DNA from: a virus
Length of the DNA: 38,829 bases
Virus record (IMG/VR): IMGVR_UViG_3300021364_000060
Span: 1 to 38,829 of that record
Reading direction: 5' to 3' (one strand)
Part shown: positions 34,019-38,829 of the stretch, piece by piece
Layout: each line of letters opens with the position of its first letter
Numbering within the stretch: the stretch's first letter is position 1
The notes under the pieces: model-generated
What the model saw: only the letters and a program-made list of their open reading frames with translations
What the model was told of the DNA's origin: nothing
Database searches by the model: none
Program-made: the position numbers and the translations under genes

Positions 34019-34866
34019 TACAGCATCCTTAACAATTCTTTTTTCTGTTGTTGATCAAGTTTGGCTAATTGTTCGTCAATTTCTTTTGGAATAGCAGTGC
34101 CTTGTGCATCAGCGTTTTGGTCAGCACCTCCGCCTTTAAGGCCCTGTTTGAATCCTGACATAAATCCACCCGCACCACCTTGTGCCGGTTCATCAACTCC
34201 GCCTGCGCCTTGTTGTGCAATGCCTCCAGTGTCCTGCATAATTTTATCTTTTGCAGCAGCCATAAAAATTTTATCTAATTGTAAACCTGTAAATCCTTCC
34301 ATAACAGCATCATCTGTATATTCGACAGATTGATTAACTACATTTTTTTCGCTAGGTGGTACTATTTTCTTTTGGCCTTTCATTACTACTGCATCATCTG
34401 TGTTTGCATTAGTTGCTGTGTTTGGTGTTTGCTGCTTGGTGGTATCAGGTTGTTTTTGTTTTTGCATACCTGCTTTAGCACCAGCGGCTATGTCTTTTGC
34501 GGCGTCAGCCGCTGCGGTAGCGGCCTTGCCAATACCTTTTGCTACTGTGCCGGCTGCTTTACCTAGTTTTTGGCCCATAGTAGGATCTTTCATTGCTGCT
34601 TCAGCACCTTTAGTAGGATAACCTTGTTTTTTAAGAAATCCTATGACTATTTCTGGAGTAGCGCCTTGGCCTTGATCTACCTGTCCTAGATATTCATCAA
34701 ATTGATCAGATAATTTGTTGGCCATATCACCAACTTTTAATTCGCCTTTTGCTTTACGTCCGGTTCTACCAGGTACAAGTGATTTGGCTTTTGCACCAAG
34801 TTTGCCCAATACACCCATAGGTCTTTCATCGAGCTGTTGTTCTGTTATAATTTCATTTAGACGCAT
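34018..34866 (-). CDS. Ala/Gly/Gln-rich probable internal head protein (282 aa)
   Basis: Starts MRLNEIITEQQLDERPMG. The first nine residues end in I-T-E, like T4 capsid-targeting sequences of internal proteins (short N-terminus ending in L/I-x-E, cut by gp21). Residues 100-150 are Ala/Lys amphipathic helix (GKAAGTVAKGIGKAATAAAD, then AKDIAAGAKAGMQKQK). About 150-215 is Thr/Asn/Gln-rich, followed by MEGFTGLQLDKIFMAAAKDK and a Gly/Gln-rich stretch (QQGAGGVDEPAQGGAGGF). The end is a charged helix (KLDQQQKKELLRML). The stop overlaps the next gene's ATG (TAATG). Internal capsid location is an inference from the N-terminus; it could be another structural protein. Confidence 0.65.
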   Translation of the reverse strand: MRLNEIITEQQLDERPMGVLGKLGAKAKSLVPGRTGRKAKGELKVGDMANKLSDQFDEYLGQVDQGQGATPEIVIGFLKKQGYPTKGAEAAMKDPTMGQKLGKAAGTVAKGIGKAATAAADAAKDIAAGAKAGMQKQKQPDTTKQQTPNTATNANTDDAVVMKGQKKIVPPSEKNVVNQSVEYTDDAVMEGFTGLQLDKIFMAAAKDKIMQDTGGIAQQGAGGVDEPAQGGAGGFMSGFKQGLKGGGADQNADAQGTAIPKEIDEQLAKLDQQQKKELLRML

Positions 34867-34894
34867 TGATTATATCCATTATATTACTGTAGTG

Positions 34895-34903
34895 TTATTT
34901 ATG
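34895..34903 (-). promoter_or_regulatory. Late-promoter-like element CATAAATAA
   Basis: The minus strand reads CATAAATAA, 29 nt before the 282-aa gene's start. The TATAAT-like stretches between it and the ATG could also serve as host-type -10 sequences, but no TTGACA is seen at the right distance. Confidence 0.45.
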
Positions 34904-34919
34904 TTTGTTACTCTTTTAA

Positions 34920-34967
34920 AAGAGATCTAAAGATCTCTTGCGTTTTCGCTATCGCTCAACGCTTTTT
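34920..34967. terminator. Paired hairpins, possible terminators
   Basis: AAGAGATCT-AA-AGATCTCTT (34920-34939) is a perfect 9-bp stem. GCGTT (34940-34944) can pair with AACGC (34958-34962), followed on the plus strand by TTTTT. The first is AT-rich and lacks a long T tract on either strand, so it may be a processing or stability hairpin; the second would terminate plus-strand transcripts. Confidence 0.35.
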
Positions 34968-34993
34968 CTTCATCTAACACTTTATTATATATG

Positions 34994-35019
34994 AAAAAAC
35001 AATTGCGAAGCAATTTTTT
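34994..35019. terminator. Bidirectional intrinsic terminator
   Basis: AATTGC (35001-35006), loop GAA, GCAATT (35010-35015), flanked by A6 on the left (34994-34999) and T4 directly after the stem on the right (35016-35019). On the minus strand it ends in a run of six T residues and would close the candidate RNA; on the plus strand it also has a T tract. Confidence 0.7.
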
Positions 35020-35116
35020 AGCATCATCTAGATAGTAGAGCCACAATTCGCCCGTTGCCGGACGAATTAGTGTTAGCCATCATCTGAGTTAGCGTCACCA
35101 CAACTGTTTAAGAAGA
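34994..35116 (-). ncRNA. Candidate small structured RNA (about 120 nt)
   Basis: A sigma70-like promoter (35123-35152) points into this interval, and an intrinsic terminator ends it; no ORF of useful length lies between. The core is a 10-bp stem AATTCGTCCG / CGGGCGAATT (35045-35068) closed by a GCAA (GNRA) tetraloop and extended by CAC/GTG after a one-base bulge. One pair is G-U on the minus strand but C-A on the plus strand, so only minus-strand RNA pairs fully. A direct repeat flanks it (minus GATGATGGCTAA at about 35076-35087 and GATGATGCTAA at about 35021-35031). I do not recognise the family. Confidence 0.55.
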
Positions 35117-35122
35117 TTACAT

Positions 35123-35152
35123 ATAATATGTACGGAGGCGGCGTACCGTCAA
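35123..35152 (-). promoter_or_regulatory. Sigma70-like promoter with inverted repeats
   Basis: Minus strand: TTGACG (35147-35152), 18-nt spacer, TATTAT (35123-35128). The spacer contains the inverted repeat GTACG/CGTAC (35130-35134 and 35142-35146), and the -10 lies in a 13-nt palindrome ACATAT-A-ATATGT (35120-35132). These could be operator half-sites, though that is inference. Confidence 0.55.
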
Positions 35153-35371
35153 CCCCCTACTTCAGCATTCGCAAATATACGCGGAAGGCAGTTGATCCCA
35201 AACAGTCGAAATCACTTACCCGTGTGTTGTACCTTTTTCACAGAGCACACATCTTTTTATGCCTTAAGTTAGCATTGTCCTTGCAACGCACCAGTATCTG
35301 AACGCACTCTGTCCGTACGACAGGCGTCCTCAAGGTGAGTCGAGGTACCCCGACCAAACCGTGTTGCTATG
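35153..35371 (-). other. Gene-free, GC-richer, structured interval
   Basis: No convincing ORF on either strand. Two stems stand out: CTGTC-loop-GACAG (35309-35323) extended by ACGC/GCGT across a 3-nt bulge, and GTCGAG/CCCGAC (35339-35354) around GTAC, whose one non-Watson-Crick pair is G-U only on the minus strand. By count 35281-35340 has 33 of 60 G+C and 35141-35200 has 32 of 60, against 20 of 60 in a gp46 sample (36601-36660). No tRNA fold was found. It may be a structured 3' region of the GIY-YIG transcript or a second RNA. Confidence 0.4.
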
Positions 35372-35818
35372 TTACTTGTTGTTAAGTTGTCTTTCTAGAA
35401 GTGCCTTGCGCAATTTATCTGAACCGCCTACTCTTACATTAATAATGCCATTGTAATAATCGTCTGATTCTAATACCCTACGATCAAATTGTTCTCTAGC
35501 CTCGATATAACTCATTTCTGCTCTATTTGTGCAAAGATAAAGTATTTCTCGTGTAAAGTTTTGTGAGCCTAGTGCCTCTACATCAGCGATAAGTCTATCG
35601 GATGAACCCCAATATTCTTTCCAATCTGATTCTTTGTGACCTCTTCTTTTGTTTTTTCGGCCTTTGAGTGGTGGTTTAGTAGTTTTGAATTTGGCTAGTT
35701 TTTTGCCTATGTATTTTTTATTGTTGGTCTTGTTGGTTATGAGATATACAAAGCCTTCGTATTCATCTGGAATACTATCAACTATTTTGCCTTCAAATGT
35801 CCAACTCGGATTCTCCAT
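35372..35818 (-). CDS. GIY-YIG family endonuclease-like protein (148 aa)
   Basis: Residues 22-40 (GFVYLITNKTNNKKYIGKK) carry the GIY-YIG pattern as V-Y-L and Y-I-G-K. Later come DWKEYWGSSDRL (about 66-77), a conserved helix, and the likely catalytic glutamate in MSYIEAREQFDRRVL (about 101-116), followed by YYNGIINVRVGG with the usual Asn. Such single-domain enzymes in T4-like phages include Seg-type homing endonucleases. The usual Arg on the second helix is not clear to me, and the basic patch KGRKNKRRGHK (about 52-62) may bind DNA. It overlaps the preceding gene by 26 nt and stands next to the gene-free interval. DNA-cutting activity is inferred; a repair or nuclease role is also possible. 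Confidence 0.75.
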   Translation of the reverse strand: MENPSWTFEGKIVDSIPDEYEGFVYLITNKTNNKKYIGKKLAKFKTTKPPLKGRKNKRRGHKESDWKEYWGSSDRLIADVEALGSQNFTREILYLCTNRAEMSYIEAREQFDRRVLESDDYYNGIINVRVGGSDKLRKALLERQLNNK

Positions 35819-36050
35819 CAGTTTTACTTACTTTCGATGGACGTCCGACCTTGCCTTTTCTGGCTTCTTTGCGATCTTGCCTTTTGTCTTGAATTTCTTT
35901 ACGCCTTACACTTGCAAAATTTCTTATTTCGGATAACCAAAATCGAGCCTTAATACCTGCTTCGTCTGAACCTTTGTATTCAAAACGTTCTTGCCATTTA
36001 AAATAGTTCTGGAACGCTTCGATCATTTTGTCGTGAGCATCTGTTGCCAT
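35793..36050 (-). CDS. Small basic protein with AT-hook-like end (85 aa)
   Basis: An 85-residue protein. The N-terminal half is helical and aromatic (MIEAFQNYFKWQERFEYKG, then GIKARFWLSEIRNFASVRRKEI). The second half is very basic (KRQDRKEARKGKVGRPSKVSK); the G-R-P flanked by Lys resembles an AT-hook, so DNA binding is plausible. It ends with an acidic tail (DGESELDI). It starts 4 nt after the gp46 stop and overlaps the GIY-YIG gene, so it is co-transcribed with the recombination genes. Family and function are not known to me. Confidence 0.65.
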   Translation of the reverse strand: MATDAHDKMIEAFQNYFKWQERFEYKGSDEAGIKARFWLSEIRNFASVRRKEIQDKRQDRKEARKGKVGRPSKVSKTDGESELDI

Positions 36051-36054
36051 ACAA

Positions 36055-37833
36055 CTATTGGACTATTTCTACATCATTTGAATAAGAAGTAAATCCATTC
36101 TCCTTGATAACTTTTAACACGTGATTAACACGACCTGCTAGATCATCTCTATGTGAAATTAAGAATACGTTTTTATTACGTTCACGTGTCATTTTCTTTA
36201 GAATACCAATAGAACTTTCAACACCTGCACTGTCCATACCACTATCTACAAGTTCGTCAATAAACAGTAAATTAATACCGTGGTATAAACTTTCCCATAC
36301 GTCACGGAATGCCCAACTCAGACTTAAAATAAGTCTATTTCGCTCACCTCTACTGAGGTTATCGAAGTCTAAGTCCTGTCCTAGTTGTGTAATAACTACC
36401 GTTAAATCGTTCTGGAATTCAACAATATGCGGCAATCCTACCTTAGCAAGATAGTATGTTAGGCGTTGATTTAGATATGCTAGATTCTGTTCAATAATCT
36501 TTTTACGCACAAATGAATCTTTATTTGTTAGCAATTTGTATAGGAAGTCTTGATGATCTTTGACTTTTGTTAGTTCATTTAGTTCATCAAAACTTACTTC
36601 CTGTATTGCAGTTTCTTTTAAATCTTGAATTTGTTCTGCGTATGGATTTTCTTCAGCACGTTTTTGTTCAAGTTCCTTCTGCAAACTCTCAACTGTATTC
36701 CTGTGGTTGTATGCTTCTTCTACACTATCATACTGTGTAGCGGGGCAGGATTCAAGTTCTCCTATGTCATTTACAACTTTTGCGTGTTCTTCATACTGTG
36801 TTTCGTTGGCCAGTATTTGCAGTGCTGCTTCTTTTTTCTGTTCTTCTTTATTTTTAAGAATTTCTTCTTGTTGAGTATCGTGAAGTTCTTGACCACAGGT
36901 ATGACACTTGTGTTCTTTCAACATTTCAACTTCTTTGTCTAGTTTTGCAATTAGTTTTTCTTGTTTTTCGTTGTCAGCGGTAATAGATGCCATCCAACGC
37001 TGTGCTTCGTCTAGTGAACGCTTCTTGTCGTTGAAGTTCTCCCAACATTTGTGTGCTTCAATCTCTGCTTCAATATCAATTTTTTCTAATGCAACAATAC
37101 TTGATTCGAGAGCATTGATAGTTTCTTGTTTGGTATCTTCCCACATACGCTGTTTGCGTTCAAGACTTTGAATGTTTTCTTGTATTCTCTCGTTGCTGGC
37201 TTTAATAGTTTCTATTCTTGTATTTTCTGCATTAATTGCATCTCTATTGAGTCGCATTTTTTCTTTAAGATGATCTGCTTTTTCTGAAAGAAGTGTTATA
37301 CCTAGCAACTGTTCAATAATCATCCTTTGATCGTTGTTTTTCATCGAAAGGAACGGTTCAGTATAAGTGTTTAGAGCAAGGATATGCTTAAACATATCGT
37401 GACTCATACCAAACAAGTCTTCAATTGCCTTCTGTGTTTCGCGACTATCACCTTGTGCTTCGTCTTGATCTACAGGCTCTTGTTCAGTTCCATTAACCGT
37501 AAACTTAAGAATATTAGGTTTTCTTCCTCTATGAATAGAATAGTCAATACCATCCTTTTCAAAATCAATAGTAACCAACATACCTTTGCTGTTAATTTTA
37601 TTGATAAGGTTATCTCTCTTAATATTTGTTAGAGCATTACCATAGATTGCATAACTTAGTGCGTTAACGATAGTAGTTTTACCAGTGCCGTTTCTGGAAC
37701 CGCTATCGTCACCGCCTAAGTCAAGGTTTTCACCTAGAACAAGTGTAAGTTCGCCTTTGTCAAAGTCAATTGCTTGAGTTTGATTACCCACACTCATAAA
37801 GTTTTTAACTGTGATGTTTTTTATTTTAATCAT
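36055..37833 (-). CDS. 46: Recombination endonuclease subunit gp46 (Rad50/SbcC-like)
   Basis: A 592-residue SMC-like ATPase that with gp47 processes DNA ends for recombination-dependent replication and host-DNA breakdown. Visible: Walker A within NGTGKTT (residues 48-54, K52), Q-loop region near 155-170 (LNTYTEPFLSMKNNDQR), coiled-coil arms (about 185-305 and 320-400), a zinc hook C310-H-T-C313, signature LSRGERNR (493-500), Walker B LLFIDEL (522-528) with D-loop SGMD, and H-loop His561. Length is close to T4 gp46 (560 aa). Its ATG overlaps the gp47 stop as ATGA, so translation is coupled. Confidence 0.96.
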   Translation of the reverse strand: MIKIKNITVKNFMSVGNQTQAIDFDKGELTLVLGENLDLGGDDSGSRNGTGKTTIVNALSYAIYGNALTNIKRDNLINKINSKGMLVTIDFEKDGIDYSIHRGRKPNILKFTVNGTEQEPVDQDEAQGDSRETQKAIEDLFGMSHDMFKHILALNTYTEPFLSMKNNDQRMIIEQLLGITLLSEKADHLKEKMRLNRDAINAENTRIETIKASNERIQENIQSLERKQRMWEDTKQETINALESSIVALEKIDIEAEIEAHKCWENFNDKKRSLDEAQRWMASITADNEKQEKLIAKLDKEVEMLKEHKCHTCGQELHDTQQEEILKNKEEQKKEAALQILANETQYEEHAKVVNDIGELESCPATQYDSVEEAYNHRNTVESLQKELEQKRAEENPYAEQIQDLKETAIQEVSFDELNELTKVKDHQDFLYKLLTNKDSFVRKKIIEQNLAYLNQRLTYYLAKVGLPHIVEFQNDLTVVITQLGQDLDFDNLSRGERNRLILSLSWAFRDVWESLYHGINLLFIDELVDSGMDSAGVESSIGILKKMTRERNKNVFLISHRDDLAGRVNHVLKVIKENGFTSYSNDVEIVQ

Positions 37834-38829
37834 AGGTCCTGATAAATCTCCGTGAGCATACGTCTGTCATATGTCTCGCTGTCTAGTTGCTCGATCTGAT
37901 TTAGTACAATTGTATCAACGCTTTCAAATGAAACATCAATAGGATCAACATTAGATTCAACTTCTACTTTTTCTGGAATCAGCATAAGTTCACGCAACTT
38001 AAATTGCGGAATAAATTGTTCTTTGATAAAGTTTGCTTCTTCAAAAGTAATTTGCACATCAATAGTGACTCTGGCGTGCATTTTTTCCTTAAGATGTTCT
38101 TCAGGCTTTTCTAAAAGTTGACTTAGTTTAAAGGTTCTATAAACAGGTTGATCTACCCAAGTCTTATATTCAGGTTTTCCTCCCCATTCTAGTGTCATCA
38201 TTCCACGTTCATCATCCCAAGCATCTGCATAATTGTGCGGAAATGCATTACCGATATAGGTTACATTGCCCTTAGTCTGTCTTTTGTGGAAGTGTCCTGA
38301 GAACACATACTCCTGATTAACAAAATGATCTGGTTGTAATTCTCCGTGGTCAGGCATCTCAACCATTGCATTCATTTTAAAGTATGGAAGTTCAAAGTGA
38401 CCAAACACGTATCTGCTTTTAATATTTTTTACTGCTTTCCATTCTTCCCCTACCAGCCAAGGTAACAGTGTTACATCACCTTCTGTCAGTTGTTCTGTAA
38501 CTGGAATGATATTTGGAAATAATCTCATAAACTCAATTGAGTTAATTTCACGTTTGTCTTTGTAGAACAAATCGTGATTACCTACCATAAAGTAGGTTTT
38601 CTCAAATGTGTCGTTGAGCCTTTCTAGATTAGAAACTGTATAGTTCATCGTGCTGACATCTGTAGTCGCACGATTGTGGTGCCAGTCTCCTAAAAAGATA
38701 CAGGTCTCAGCACCAGCGGCTTTTGCTTCATCGCAAAACCATTTAACAAAATCTTCACAATCAATGTTGTGTGTCCTGCTACCACTTTTCATACCAAAGT
38801 GAATATCTGTAAAGCAGGCTGCTTTCTTA
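37830..38829 (-). CDS. 47: Recombination endonuclease subunit gp47 (Mre11/SbcD-like), 5' end cut
   Basis: The catalytic nuclease partner of gp46. The first in-window ATG is at 38790-38792, but the frame stays open to the window edge and the 12 upstream codons read KKAACFTDIHFG. This contains phosphoesterase motif I (D-x-H), so the true start lies outside the window. Further metal-binding motifs: GDWHHNR (residues 35-41 from the inner ATG), GNHD (71-74), FGHFELPY (about 134-141) and SGHFHKRQ (about 160-167). The C-terminal part has the capping region. It overlaps gp46 by 4 nt (ATGA). Confidence 0.95.
   Translation of the reverse strand, partial: KKAACFTDIHFGMKSGSRTHNIDCEDFVKWFCDEAKAAGAETCIFLGDWHHNRATTDVSTMNYTVSNLERLNDTFEKTYFMVGNHDLFYKDKREINSIEFMRLFPNIIPVTEQLTEGDVTLLPWLVGEEWKAVKNIKSRYVFGHFELPYFKMNAMVEMPDHGELQPDHFVNQEYVFSGHFHKRQTKGNVTYIGNAFPHNYADAWDDERGMMTLEWGGKPEYKTWVDQPVYRTFKLSQLLEKPEEHLKEKMHARVTIDVQITFEEANFIKEQFIPQFKLRELMLIPEKVEVESNVDPIDVSFESVDTIVLNQIEQLDSETYDRRMLTEIYQDL

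Noticed and set aside
35153-35371. tRNA or tmRNA gene in the gene-free interval
   Set aside because: No cloverleaf, no GTTCRA T-loop, no CCA end and no tag-peptide frame found on either strand.
35153-35371. Group I intron core next to the GIY-YIG gene
   Set aside because: Only a weak R-like segment (GTTCAGATACTG) was seen; no matching S, P or Q segments, and the surrounding DNA is not an interrupted gene.
1-38829. CRISPR array, insertion sequence, integrase or attachment site
   Set aside because: No regularly spaced direct repeats, transposase-like frames or flanking inverted repeats were found; the repeats seen are all within coding genes.

Overview
The window is a stretch of a T4-like contractile-tailed phage genome, most probably a marine myovirus of the cyanophage/pelagiphage type. 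This rests on a contiguous T4 head-morphogenesis block (gp20 portal, gp21 protease, gp22 scaffold, gp23 capsid), the gp46/gp47 recombination nuclease pair and a gp26-family hub protein. Very large fibre-like virion genes of a kind I associate with marine T4-like phages point the same way. The DNA is AT-rich. I found no tRNA, photosynthesis gene or integrase, so the exact host cannot be set. Almost everything is on the minus strand; the one clear exception is the gp26 locus.

Layout on the plus coordinate. 1-20.2 kb: a late virion module of fibre and appendage genes. It holds two giant paralogues (2514 and 1863 aa), a pair of mid-size fibres sharing an N-terminal anchor, three small beta-rich proteins and several accessory proteins; the leftmost gene runs off the window. 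20.3-27.2 kb: the head module, read right to left as gp20, a small protein, a sialyltransferase-like protein, an acidic core-type protein, gp21, gp22, gp23. It is closed by a strong intrinsic terminator, and a small gene with its own sigma70-like promoter follows. 27.2-31.1 kb: a tape-measure-like gene back to back with a plus-strand gp26-like gene. The latter carries tandem canonical -1 slippery heptamers and a 75-codon out-of-frame extension. 31.1-34.9 kb: two Ala/Gly-rich proteins whose N-termini resemble T4 capsid-targeting/gp21-cleavage sequences; the larger is split between two frames near its start. 34.9-35.4 kb: a gene-free, structured, more GC-rich interval with a probable small RNA. 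35.4-38.8 kb: a GIY-YIG protein, a small basic protein, gp46, and gp47, which is cut at its 5' end by the window edge.

Regulation: several units are preceded by a T4-late-promoter-like core (TAAATA), usually 20-100 nt before a start codon and twice followed by a structured leader of about 90 nt. Two sites look instead like host sigma70 promoters: one before the small gene after gp23, one before the candidate RNA.

Most notable items: (1) the apparent programmed -1 frameshift in the gp26-like gene, next to a tape-measure-like gene, which recalls the lambda G/GT chaperone arrangement; (2) the candidate small RNA at about 34994-35116; (3) candidate gp21-processed internal head proteins, one with a frame break; (4) a repeat expansion that accounts for much of the length difference between the two giant fibre paralogues.
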